Source: Bacteroidales bacterium (GTDB lineage: Bacteria > Bacteroidota > Bacteroidia > Bacteroidales > JAADJA01). Taken from it: DNA of 36,595 nucleotides. A program made the position numbers and the translations under genes. The stretch lies in contig JAGQVE010000041.1 in NCBI GenBank assembly GCA_020438105.1, positions 1 to 36,595 on the forward strand. Direction: 5' to 3'. Of the stretch, positions 15,029 to 23,302 are shown in pieces. Positions within the stretch are counted from its first letter, which is position 1. Every line of letters starts with the position of its first letter. A model generated the notes under the pieces. The model had not been told where the DNA came from. It saw nothing but the letters and a program-made list of their open reading frames with translations, and ran no database searches.

Positions 15029-17571
15029 AGCGATTGAAGTACAATTGATAACTGTTCAATATCAACCGGCTTTGTAAGGTAATTATTCATTCCGGCGTTA
15101 TAACTTTTATCTTCGTAATCCTTTAAGGCATGGGCAGTTAAGGCAACAATTGGTATATGAGGATTCCTTACTTTTTCTTTGCCTGTTCGAATAACGCGTG
15201 TGGCCTCAAGCCCATCCATTTCAGGCATTTCAATATCCATCAATACTGCATCAAAATCATTATGGGCAAGTTCTTTAATGGCTTCAACTCCATTTACTGC
15301 AACCGAGGACGAATGCCCCAACCTGCTTAGAAAAGCTGTAATAACCTGCGCATTGAGCATGTTATCCTCTGCAATTAAAACATGGAGTTTCTTTTCCTTG
15401 GCAAAATCTTCTTTCTTTTTCATTTCTAATTTTCTTGTGTCTTTTTTAAGGACAAGTGTGAACATAAAATTACTACCGGCTCCCTTGTCGCTTTCAACCC
15501 AAATGTTACCATCCATCAATTCAACAAAATGCTTGCTAATGGTAAGTCCAAGACCAGCTCCACCATATTTTCGGCTTGCCTGATCATGTTCCTGGGTAAA
15601 GTCAAGGAAAATAAGCTTCTGCTTCATTTTTGATATCCCAATGCCGGTATCCTTCACGGAGAATAATAATTTAATATTTTCTCCTGCTTGCGCTTCATCG
15701 GCTGGTTTAACTGCAATATCCACGGCACCGGTTTCGGTAAATTTAATGGCATTCCCAACCAGGTTAAACATGATCTGCCTGATGGCGTCCTTATCGCCAA
15801 TCAACAAATTTGGAATTTTACGATCAATATCCAATCCCATTTTTATCTTTTTACTTTTGGCATCCAGGTAAAAAGCATTAACCACCGAACCCAGAATTTC
15901 CCTTATATCGAATGGAACCCGCTTCAATTCGGTTTTACCATAATCAATCTGCGAATAATCTAATACATCTTTGATGAGGGCAAGCAAATGCTGCGTACTA
16001 TCTTTGATCCGTTTCAGATTGGTTTGATGTCGTTCTTCAATTCCAGATTTTATGGTCAGATCACAAAAACCAATAATGGCATTTATGGGTGTGCGCACTT
16101 CGTGGCTTATGTTGGCCAAAAACCTGTTTTTCGTTTCATTGGCCTGTTCTGCCAGTTCCTGAGCTATCTTTCTTCTTTCGTTTTCTTCGCGTAAGCGGCG
16201 GGTTCTTTCCTCCACACGTTTTTCCAGGTCTGCATTGAGTAATTTCAGTTCCTGATTGGTTTTAAGTTTGAGCTTGTAACGAGTCCATAAAATAAACATC
16301 AATGAAACAGCAAGCAAGGTGATAAAAATGATAACATTCCGGATATTACGCTCTTTCAGGATCTTCGTACTCAAATCAATTTCCCTTATGGTTTGTTTTT
16401 GAGCCTCGTTTTTTAAATGATAGCCCAACTGCATAAGCGACATTTTATTGGAAGTTTGCTCTTTGGCAAGAGATTCCTTAATTGATGAATATTGCTGATA
16501 AAAATCGAGGGCATTTTTATAATCGCCGATTTCTTTGTAAACGTTTGAAAGTTCTTCCAGGCTTTCTAATCGTACCGAAGCCAATCGGATCTGCTCGGCA
16601 AGAACATTGGCTTCCTTTAGGTATTTTATAGATTGATCGTAATTTTTTTCTGATTTGTGTGTTACACCAATATTTTTCAATGTAACAGCAATCATATTTT
16701 TATCACCCACATCCCGACTTAACCTTAATGATTGTTCATATTTGCCAAAAGCCTCTTTGAACTCACCTTTCATCCGGTATACATTACCTATATTATTTAA
16801 AATTCCCGATTTATTAAATTCACTTTCAGGATGTGAATTAATAATGTGAAGTGCTTCTTCGTAGTGATAAAGAGCTTTATTATTTTCACCACTGTACCAA
16901 TAAATATTTCCCTTAGAGATCATAGCATCAACAAGTGCCAAATGATTCCCGGTTTGTTTACTCTTGTCGATTGCTTTATTATAATATTCTAAAGCAAGAT
17001 CGGAATTGCCGATATTTCGGTAAGCCACACCGGCATTGATGAGGGAGTTGGCAATTCCATTGTCATCTTTAATTTCCTCATAAATCTTCAATGCTTTTAA
17101 ATGATGTTCAAGTGCAGTTGAATAATCCCCGAGATACCTGTATATCTTACCGCTATTATCGAAACTCTTGGCCATTCCCAAAGCATCATCCACCTCTTTG
17201 TATGTTTTTTCTGCTTTTAAATAAAAGTCAAGACTTTTAACATTATCGCCTTTACCTCTGTAGCCCTGGGCAATGTTAAAAAATGCATCTGCCTGCTTTT
17301 GCAAATCATTAGCTGAAACTGCAATTTCGAGGGCCTCAGAAGCAAACTCAATAGCTTTATCAGGATTTTGAGAATAAATAGAAGCCGATAAAGTATTTAA
17401 AATTTCGCATCTTTCAATTCCGTCGGATGCCTCAAGAAGACGGACAAGACTATCCTGTCGGGTGATAGCCAGCACCTGAAATGACATTACAGCACTTATT
17501 AAAATGCCAATAATTTTAAACTTAGTAATAAACAACGAATTACGATGAGTTAAATAATTATAAATAAGCAT
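15025..17571 (-). CDS. Hybrid histidine kinase with periplasmic TPR sensor domain
   Basis: This 848-residue two-component sensor has a signal/anchor at about residues 17-36. About seven TPRs run over 55-370, for example MAKSFDNSGKIYRYLGDYSTA. A transmembrane helix at about 411-430 and a coiled coil (435-480) follow. HisKA has His490 in NISHEVRTP; the ATPase domain has QIMFNLVGNAIKF, DTGIGIS and GGAGLGL. The C-terminal receiver (about 727-848) has acceptor Asp779 in VLMDIEMPEMDG and Lys834. It has no HPt or DNA-binding output, so the phosphate must pass to a partner not present in this window. TPR sensing before the membrane helix is the same plan as the regulators at 6309-9661. The upstream palindrome at 17572-17589 may control it. 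Confidence 0.88.
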   Translation of the reverse strand: MLIYNYLTHRNSLFITKFKIIGILISAVMSFQVLAITRQDSLVRLLEASDGIERCEILNTLSASIYSQNPDKAIEFASEALEIAVSANDLQKQADAFFNIAQGYRGKGDNVKSLDFYLKAEKTYKEVDDALGMAKSFDNSGKIYRYLGDYSTALEHHLKALKIYEEIKDDNGIANSLINAGVAYRNIGNSDLALEYYNKAIDKSKQTGNHLALVDAMISKGNIYWYSGENNKALYHYEEALHIINSHPESEFNKSGILNNIGNVYRMKGEFKEAFGKYEQSLRLSRDVGDKNMIAVTLKNIGVTHKSEKNYDQSIKYLKEANVLAEQIRLASVRLESLEELSNVYKEIGDYKNALDFYQQYSSIKESLAKEQTSNKMSLMQLGYHLKNEAQKQTIREIDLSTKILKERNIRNVIIFITLLAVSLMFILWTRYKLKLKTNQELKLLNADLEKRVEERTRRLREENERRKIAQELAEQANETKNRFLANISHEVRTPINAIIGFCDLTIKSGIEERHQTNLKRIKDSTQHLLALIKDVLDYSQIDYGKTELKRVPFDIREILGSVVNAFYLDAKSKKIKMGLDIDRKIPNLLIGDKDAIRQIMFNLVGNAIKFTETGAVDIAVKPADEAQAGENIKLLFSVKDTGIGISKMKQKLIFLDFTQEHDQASRKYGGAGLGLTISKHFVELMDGNIWVESDKGAGSNFMFTLVLKKDTRKLEMKKKEDFAKEKKLHVLIAEDNMLNAQVITAFLSRLGHSSSVAVNGVEAIKELAHNDFDAVLMDIEMPEMDGLEATRVIRTGKEKVRNPHIPIVALTAHALKDYEDKSYNAGMNNYLTKPVDIEQLSIVLQSL

Positions 17572-17589
17572 ATTCCGAAATTCCGGAAT
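17572..17589 (-). repeat. Palindrome ATTCCG-N6-CGGAAT directly before the kinase start codon
   Basis: Perfect 6-bp arms at 17572-17577 and 17584-17589 with a 6-base spacer touch the ATG of the TPR hybrid kinase (17569-17571). A very similar element with the same flanks, including a downstream TGCTTATTT and an upstream TTTTTATTCC, lies before the GH97-type lipoprotein gene at 19617-19635. A shared operator or a translation-control hairpin is possible. Confidence 0.45.
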
Positions 17590-17709
17590 AAAAAAATTGT
17601 ACGGTAAAAATGGGATATAGTTAGCCTGCAGAACAACTTTTTTTTGAAAAGAAAAGCCAGATTATTAACTTTTCTGAAATATTGCTAATTTTGCGGTCAC
17701 ATTTGATTT

Positions 17710-17783
17710 GGTCCCGTAGCTCAGCTGGATAGAGCAACAGCCTTCTAAGCTGTGGGTCACAGGTTCGAATCCTGTCGGGATCG
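17710..17783 (+). tRNA. tRNA-Arg (anticodon TCT)
   Basis: This is a complete 74-base cloverleaf. The acceptor stem pairs 17710-17716 (GGTCCCG) with 17776-17782 (CGGGATC), including one G-T pair. The anticodon stem ACAGC/GCTGT encloses the loop CTTCTAA, with anticodon TCT at 17744-17746, reading AGA/AGG. The T arm contains GGTTCGAATCC. The 3' CCA is not encoded. It lies alone between divergent and convergent neighbours and is followed by a terminator at 17792. Confidence 0.97.
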
Positions 17784-17791
17784 CAAATAAT

Positions 17792-17822
17792 AAAAAACCT
17801 GTTTCTTTGAAACAGGTTTTTT
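17792..17822 (+). terminator. Bidirectional terminator between tRNA-Arg and the ROK kinase gene
   Basis: A 13-14 bp stem (AAAAAACCTGTTTC and its complement) encloses a 3-base TTT loop. A and T tracts flank the stem, so it can stop transcription of both the tRNA (+) and the ROK kinase gene (-) that converge here. Confidence 0.88.
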
Positions 17823-17826
17823 CATT

Positions 17827-18789
17827 TTACGCTTTATGTTCTTTCCAAACCAGAGCTGCTGATCCAAGAACAGCGGCATCACCGGGTGGTAATTCAGAGG
17901 GTAGCAACTTTACTTTGTTTTTGTAAATATTGAGTAGAAAATGTTCCATATATTTCTGAACAGGTTCAAATATCAACTCTTTTGCCTGTGACAATCCTCC
18001 AAATAAAAATATAGCTTCCGGACTGGTATGAGCTATTGCGTCGGCAAGTTTGAGACCTATCATTTTGCCTGTAAAATCAAATGCAGCCAGAGCAACCTGA
18101 TCACCATTTCGGGCTGCTTCATCAATTTTCTTTGCCGAAAGATCATTATAACTATAACTTCGTAAAATACTTGCATCAGTCATTTCGGACAAGAGATAAA
18201 ATACAGTTCGCTTGATTCCGGGGGCCGAAGCATAAGTTTCAAGACATCCTCGCCTTCCGCATCCACATTGCCTTCCTTCAGGATCAACAATTACATGTCC
18301 TATTTCTCCGGCAAATCCATCATGACCATAAACCAATTCGCCATTCACTACAATACCACTCCCTAAACCGGTCCCTAACGTGATCATAATAAAGTCTTTA
18401 AAATTTCGGGCTCCTCCGTAAATCATTTCACCAATAGCAGCAGCGTTGGCATCGTTGGTTAGCAAAATTGTTTCATAATTAAATTTATTACGGATAAAAT
18501 CCACTACCGGAACCACCCCTTTGAATTTCAGGTTTGGTGCAAATTCAATTGTTCCATTGTAAAAATTACCATTAGGCGCACCAATTCCAATCCCAAGAAT
18601 TTCATGGTCATTTTTAATTTCGTCAGCCATTATCATGAGCTTCGCTGAAAGTGCATTCATGTAAATGGAATAATCAGGATGCGTTTCCGTGGGCATAGTG
18701 TTTTTTTTAAGCACATTGCCCGATTCATCCACTACTCCCATTACCGTGTTGGTACCACCTATATCAACACCAATTGCTACCTTTTTCAT
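17827..18789 (-). CDS. ROK-family sugar kinase (glucokinase-like)
   Basis: This 320-residue cytosolic kinase phosphorylates a hexose, most simply glucose. It has the phosphate-binding DIGGTN at 9-14, the catalytic base Asp113 in LTNDANAAAIGE and the second phosphate loop GTGLGSGI near 139-146. The ROK signature includes the GEIGH motif at 161-165 and zinc-binding Cys175, Cys177 and Cys182 in QCGCGRRGCLE. It lacks an N-terminal winged helix, so it is an enzyme rather than a ROK repressor. The gene is 56 bp downstream of the GH97 N-domain lipoprotein gene on the same strand, so both could be cotranscribed in sugar use. Sugar specificity cannot be read from the sequence. Confidence 0.9.
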   Translation of the reverse strand: MKKVAIGVDIGGTNTVMGVVDESGNVLKKNTMPTETHPDYSIYMNALSAKLMIMADEIKNDHEILGIGIGAPNGNFYNGTIEFAPNLKFKGVVPVVDFIRNKFNYETILLTNDANAAAIGEMIYGGARNFKDFIMITLGTGLGSGIVVNGELVYGHDGFAGEIGHVIVDPEGRQCGCGRRGCLETYASAPGIKRTVFYLLSEMTDASILRSYSYNDLSAKKIDEAARNGDQVALAAFDFTGKMIGLKLADAIAHTSPEAIFLFGGLSQAKELIFEPVQKYMEHFLLNIYKNKVKLLPSELPPGDAAVLGSAALVWKEHKA

Positions 18790-18845
18790 ATTGCCTTGCT
18801 ATTAGTTTTTCTTTTTAATATTATAGTTCATCGAAAAATCTCGCA

Positions 18846-19583
18846 TTATTCAACTATTTTAAGAACTCTCCATGATGAATAAAGAAAATCATCCTGCATT
18901 GTAAAATCTTCACTTGTAAAAAAATATTTCTGATCTTCAGTATCATTAAAATCATGTATTATCGTGTCGTTACCAGCCGGAACTTCAAAAATATTCAGTT
19001 TAGCACTTTTCCCTGAAATAAAAGTAACTGGCAGCCCCGCCGTGATTACAAACGGTTTTTCATCATTAGATGAGGTCTCCATGTCCATTTTCCAGGGGGC
19101 TAAATCTTTATGAAGTACAATTTCAGTGTACGCAAGAGCATTATTGCCAGCTGTTTCCGGCAATTTAAATCTAAATGCGATCCCATTATCACTTACAATA
19201 AACTGCAAATAGAAAGTAAAGTTATCTTCTGAATTGGTTTTAAAGCCAATTTCAGCTTCATTATGGGGGTTTTCCCCGTAAATTGTTTCCTGAATTTGTT
19301 TGGGTAACTTTTTTTGAATTCCAGGTTTTGTATCGGTGGAAAAATGCTTCCATAATAAAGCAGAGTCAACTGCTTGATCCGATGCATATAAATTAGACCA
19401 GCCTACAACAATATCCTGCTTTTTGATAAGGTAATAAATGAGCCCTTGATTTACGGCAATGTACAATCTTAATTCCTGACCGGGAGAAGGTATAATGGTT
19501 TCAAAATCGACTTTGGAATGCTTGCAAGAAGCCATCATTGAGCAAATAATCAACAAAAGAAGTAACTTTTGATAAATATGCAT
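18846..19583 (-). CDS. Lipoprotein consisting only of a GH97 N-terminal domain
   Basis: This 245-residue lipoprotein has a lipobox MMASC with lipidated Cys20. The rest matches the beta-sandwich N-domain of family 97 glycosidases: strands around ELRLYIAVNQGLIYYLIKK, the FIVSDNGIAFRFKLPE segment near residues 148-163, and an ending SSWRVLKIVE. In complete GH97 enzymes that last strand leads into the (beta/alpha)8 catalytic barrel. Here a stop follows at once, the next frame region holds several stops, and no barrel is encoded nearby. Full GH97 proteins are near 650-700 residues, so this is either a truncated gene or a free carbohydrate-binding domain. Signal peptide and frame are intact. The ROK kinase follows 56 bp downstream. 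Confidence 0.7.
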   Translation of the reverse strand: MHIYQKLLLLLIICSMMASCKHSKVDFETIIPSPGQELRLYIAVNQGLIYYLIKKQDIVVGWSNLYASDQAVDSALLWKHFSTDTKPGIQKKLPKQIQETIYGENPHNEAEIGFKTNSEDNFTFYLQFIVSDNGIAFRFKLPETAGNNALAYTEIVLHKDLAPWKMDMETSSNDEKPFVITAGLPVTFISGKSAKLNIFEVPAGNDTIIHDFNDTEDQKYFFTSEDFTMQDDFLYSSWRVLKIVE

Positions 19584-19597
19584 TGGTGTCAGAATAT

Positions 19598-19640
19598 CAT
19601 GCTAAAATAAGCATGTATTCCGAATTTCAGGGAATAAAAA
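19598..19640 (-). repeat. Two nested palindromes upstream of the GH97-type lipoprotein gene
   Basis: CATGCT and AGCATG form a perfect 6-bp inverted repeat (19598-19615, 6-base spacer). Next to it is ATTCCG...GGAAT (19617-19635). The second one and its flanks resemble the element before the TPR kinase at 17572-17589. The distance to the start codon (19583) is 14-50 bases, within operator range. Confidence 0.45.
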
Positions 19641-19706
19641 GGATAATTTGAATGTGAATATTTATTTGTGATTATCAAAAACTAACTCGAAATCCTCAAA
19701 AAGTTG

Positions 19707-22079
19707 TTATTGCCCGAGCAAGTTTGCAATAGCCTCAAGAAATTCCTGACGTTTAAATGGTTTGGATATGTAGTCATCCATTCCTGCTTCGATACAAAGA
19801 TCCTTATCTGATTTCATGGCGTAAGCGGTAAGTGCAATAATTGGTGTTTTTGATCCTCGCTTAGCTTCAATTTCCCTGATTTTTCGGGTGGCTTCGTAGC
19901 CATTCATTACAGGCATCTGAACATCCATTAAAACGAGATCATATTCATTTTCCAAATATGCCTGAACTGCCTTTTCGCCATCGTCAACAACGGTAATGTC
20001 CCAGGGTTCACTCTTGGTAATTGCTTTTATCAAAAACTGATTCGCTTCATTGTCTTCAGCAAGCAATATCCGAATATTCCCTGATGAATTTTCTACATTT
20101 TTTTCCTGGTCTTCCATAAATGTTTTTGAGTTTACTTCGGATTTGTTTTTCATGAACAAAGATACTGTAAATCTGCTTCCCTTTTCAGGTTCACTTTCAG
20201 CCTCAATGGTACCCCCCATGAATTCAACCAGTTTTTTTGTAATTGCCAGGCCGATGCCAGTTCCTTTGATCCGCTTGGTTAAATAATATTCCAGTTGCCT
20301 GAATTCACTGAAGATTACCTCCATATCCTCCTTCATTATTCCAACTCCGGTATCACTTACTACGAATTCAACGGCAATTTTGTTCTTATGAAATTTGGAT
20401 TTGGCTGTTAAATGAACTGCCCCTTCATTGGTAAATTTGATGGCATTGCTAATAAGATTAACAAGAATCTGACTAAATTTTGAGCTATCACCAAAAACAA
20501 CATTTACTTCAACATTTTTAAGATCAGACGTTAATTTTAAGCCTTTGGTTTTAGCCTGATGTTTGAAAAATGCAATTGCTGATTCAAAGTTTTCGGATAA
20601 ATTAAACTCCCTTTCATTCAGTTCAAGTTTCCCTGAATCAATGGTAGAGTAATCAAAAATATCATTGATAATACCTAACAACTGATTGCCTGATTCTTCA
20701 ATCATTTGAAGCATCTTTTTCTTATTTACATCTTCTTCTCCCAGAATCAGTATCTCTGAAAAACCCATTATGCCATTTAACGGAGTCCGTATTTCATGAC
20801 TCATATTTGATAAAAACTGGCTTTTTGCATCACTGGCAACTTTTACCTCCTCCATGGCACTGTTAAGACTTCTTTCAAGCATTAATCTTTTAAACTCCAG
20901 AGACAGTGCATTGGCAAGCGTTCTGATCAACCGAAGCTCAAGAGGCGTAAATTTTCGTTTTTCAAGGTAAAGTACACAAAGGGACCCTACAACTTCATTG
21001 TCAACTTTAACTGAATGCCCTAGATAGGCTTTATAACCATATTTGGAGATAACCGGGTCGGTTTTGAAAAACTCTGTTGATTCAAGATCCTCAAAAGCTG
21101 ATATTCCATTCGCATCCTGTATGGTAGATTCAAAACATATCCGCCCTTTGGCCGAATCATCTTTTATTTGCGGATCTATGTTAAATCTGGCCCAGTTTAT
21201 CAGCTTTAAACTTTCTTGCTCAAATCGATTAAAAAGAGAACAATCACCTTGCAAAACTTCGGCCGATTTACGAACAATGATTTCAATATTTCTTTCCGGA
21301 TGAACCTCCAATTCATGAAAAATTGTATTCAGGTGCATCAATTGGTATTCTGATATTTTTTGATCAGAAACATCCCTTACCTCACTTTCAATATATTGAA
21401 CCTCTCCATCAGAATTAAAAACATACCTGATGTCCTCCCTCAGGAATACAACCTCACCATCTGCTGTTTGCCAGGTAGATTCAACATTTGAAACGCTTCC
21501 ATCCGTATTCAGCAATTCAATAATTTGATCTTTTGAATAATTCAAAGTAAATCGGTCGGAAAGGAGGCTCCTTTTAGCAATATCATCAAAATCCTTATGT
21601 TTTAGTAGTTCAATTAAATATTGGTTTGCAAATAACAGTTTACCGTCGGGTAGTACCTTATATATACCAACATCCTGGGTATTTGGTATTGGAATTTCTG
21701 AATCTTTATGCTGTTCAATTTGCTTAAGTACCAAACTGGCTTTTGATGATTTGAATTTACTGAAATACACTTCATAATGCGCATCCACCGAAGAAATAAA
21801 AACTTTATATGCTTTACTTCCAGCCTTTAGCTCAATTTTTGGCTCATAATTTCCGGCTAATACAGATTCAAATTCTGGAGCCAGCGCAAGTAATTGTTTC
21901 CCTCGAAAGTACATTTTAGGTTTGCCAAATATCTCGGCAAATCCCTTGTTAACATCTTCAACGTAGATATCTATTTTCCCCGCTTCGTCAAGCTTAATAA
22001 TTTTACCGCTCACAAAGGCCATTGGTAAATGCTCCAAATAAGCCAGTAACTCATTATTTTTCTGTTCCAGAATATTCAT
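19707..22079 (-). CDS. Cytosolic hybrid histidine kinase (PAS-PAS-GAF-HisKA-HATPase-receiver)
   Basis: This 790-residue sensor kinase has no membrane helix. Residues ~15-115 look like a PAS domain (VEDVNKGFAEIFGK). Residues ~130-245 form a second PAS/PAC pair with DGKLLFANQYLIELL and YIESEVRDVSDQK. Residues ~255-400 form a GAF domain (DCSLFNRFEQES, VGSLCVLYLEKRKFTPLEL). HisKA carries His428 in NMSHEIRTPLNG, and the ATPase has the NLISNAIKF, DTGVGI and GTGIGL boxes. The receiver at about 669-790 has phospho-acceptor Asp719 in VLMDVQMPVMNG and Lys773. Its output partner is not in this window. PAS and GAF domains point to a small cytosolic ligand or redox signal. Confidence 0.9.
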   Translation of the reverse strand: MNILEQKNNELLAYLEHLPMAFVSGKIIKLDEAGKIDIYVEDVNKGFAEIFGKPKMYFRGKQLLALAPEFESVLAGNYEPKIELKAGSKAYKVFISSVDAHYEVYFSKFKSSKASLVLKQIEQHKDSEIPIPNTQDVGIYKVLPDGKLLFANQYLIELLKHKDFDDIAKRSLLSDRFTLNYSKDQIIELLNTDGSVSNVESTWQTADGEVVFLREDIRYVFNSDGEVQYIESEVRDVSDQKISEYQLMHLNTIFHELEVHPERNIEIIVRKSAEVLQGDCSLFNRFEQESLKLINWARFNIDPQIKDDSAKGRICFESTIQDANGISAFEDLESTEFFKTDPVISKYGYKAYLGHSVKVDNEVVGSLCVLYLEKRKFTPLELRLIRTLANALSLEFKRLMLERSLNSAMEEVKVASDAKSQFLSNMSHEIRTPLNGIMGFSEILILGEEDVNKKKMLQMIEESGNQLLGIINDIFDYSTIDSGKLELNEREFNLSENFESAIAFFKHQAKTKGLKLTSDLKNVEVNVVFGDSSKFSQILVNLISNAIKFTNEGAVHLTAKSKFHKNKIAVEFVVSDTGVGIMKEDMEVIFSEFRQLEYYLTKRIKGTGIGLAITKKLVEFMGGTIEAESEPEKGSRFTVSLFMKNKSEVNSKTFMEDQEKNVENSSGNIRILLAEDNEANQFLIKAITKSEPWDITVVDDGEKAVQAYLENEYDLVLMDVQMPVMNGYEATRKIREIEAKRGSKTPIIALTAYAMKSDKDLCIEAGMDDYISKPFKRQEFLEAIANLLGQ

Positions 22080-22452
22080 TTAATTTTCCGGGATGTTCTG
22101 TTAATAAATAAAGAAAATGATCCAGTGTGTTTTGGAAACTTTGTTTGTGGTTTTAAACAACCTGTGTAATTCCATTGGAATAACTGGTTTTAAACACCAC
22201 AAATTTATTAAAGTTCAATGTAATTTAAGAAATCATAAGCCATGTTGATAAAATGACCTAATTGATTATATCCGGAATAGAAGAAAACAAAGTTTTATTG
22301 ATTATCCGCTGATGTACCAGAAAAAGCCTCTCAAGATGTTTTTCTCGCAGATATCGCAGAAAACGCCGATACATACTGCCTTTCTGTGCAAATCAGCGGG
22401 ATTAGCGAGAAATTTTGTTTAGTGGTATCAAAGCGGATTAGCATTAAAGTTT
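22080..22452. other. Intergenic region with an imperfect palindromic repeat
   Basis: This 373-base AT-rich gap separates the cytosolic hybrid kinase (upstream part, transcribed leftwards) from the 3' end of peptidase E. The only structure I see is the imperfect inverted repeat at 22341-22412. I find no tRNA, no convincing ORF and no clear terminator. Confidence 0.6.
22341..22412. repeat. Imperfect palindromic intergenic repeat (TTTCTCGC...GCGAGAAA)
   Basis: Outer arms TTTCTCGC (22341-22348) and GCGAGAAA (22405-22412) are perfect. The inside carries degenerate copies of GCAGAT/AATCAGCG words (TATCGCAGA, AATCAGCGGGATTAGCG). This vocabulary resembles a dispersed, GCAGAT-rich intergenic repeat seen in several Bacteroidota genomes. 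The identity as a member of that class is recalled, not searched. Confidence 0.5.
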
Positions 22453-23187
22453 TTAAAGCAGAAAACTTAAAGATGCTCCTGGTTGATATTCTTTAGGATC
22501 CTGCCCGAACTTGAATACACGCATCGGTCGTTTACCCATCAGCTCAATTTCATCATCATTAATTGATAGCAAAGTCCCCTCACGTAATCCAACCACATAA
22601 ATATTATTATTGATCACCATAAACTCCTCCAGCCGTTGCTCTCTGGTTTCGCCTCCGTGTCCTTCTATTGATGCATCAAGGTAATGCGGATTAATTTGAA
22701 AATTGATCAGGCTTAAACAATTTAAACTTTCAGGTTCAATAATGGGCATATCATTGGTAGTGCGCATGGTGGGACAGGCAATATTACTTCCGGCACTCCA
22801 GCCCATAAACGGCAAACCATTTTCAACCGCATCCTTGATCACCTTCATCAATTTAAGTTCATGAAGCATATAAACCAAGTGAAATGTATTACCTCCTCCT
22901 ACAATAATTGCAAGTGCATCCTTTATTGATTGTTGAGGATCTTTTTCTCTGTGAATTGAATAAATTTCAAAACCGAGCTCATTGAATACCCCGTTAACTC
23001 TTTCTTCGTATGCATCATAAGAGGCTTCAATTCCATTTTCAGAAAGGGCAACACCTGCATAAGGAATAAATAGGGCACGTTTTATACCGGTTTTATTCAG
23101 GAAATCTTTTATGTAAGGACGTGGCCATTCAAGGTAGGGTTCGCCGTAATTCGTGGAATTGCTAATCAACAACAATCTTTTTTTCAT
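22453..23187 (-). CDS. pepE: Peptidase E (alpha-aspartyl dipeptidase, family S51)
   Basis: This 244-residue cytosolic dipeptidase cleaves Asp-X dipeptides. The nucleophile Ser131 lies in the elbow FMGWSAGSN. Asp146 (TTNDMP) and His168 (INPHYLD) correspond to the E. coli PepE catalytic residues. The GHGGETREQRLEEF block near 177-190 is a family hallmark. The oxyanion GGGNTFHL segment at 97-104 is also present. The length matches the family (about 230-240). It lies alone between the large secreted protein gene and a repeat-bearing gap, with a CTGGAGATA stretch just before the ATG that could serve as a weak ribosome binding site. It fits with the other peptide-use genes in the window. Confidence 0.93.
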   Translation of the reverse strand: MKKRLLLISNSTNYGEPYLEWPRPYIKDFLNKTGIKRALFIPYAGVALSENGIEASYDAYEERVNGVFNELGFEIYSIHREKDPQQSIKDALAIIVGGGNTFHLVYMLHELKLMKVIKDAVENGLPFMGWSAGSNIACPTMRTTNDMPIIEPESLNCLSLINFQINPHYLDASIEGHGGETREQRLEEFMVINNNIYVVGLREGTLLSINDDEIELMGKRPMRVFKFGQDPKEYQPGASLSFLL

Positions 23188-23302
23188 TATCTCCAGTTTT
23201 ATGTTAATTCAAAAGAATTGTCGCTAATATACAAAATCTTTACTTACAATTTCCTGAAAATCAATTTTAAGAAATATATAACGGTTCTAAATAAGCAGGG
23301 AA

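Noticed and set aside
15179..15963. Plus-strand frames of 68-134 codons opposite the hybrid kinase
   Set aside because: They lie entirely within the kinase and receiver coding region, whose motifs are intact. Composition is Ser/Ile/Leu-rich as expected for a shadow frame.
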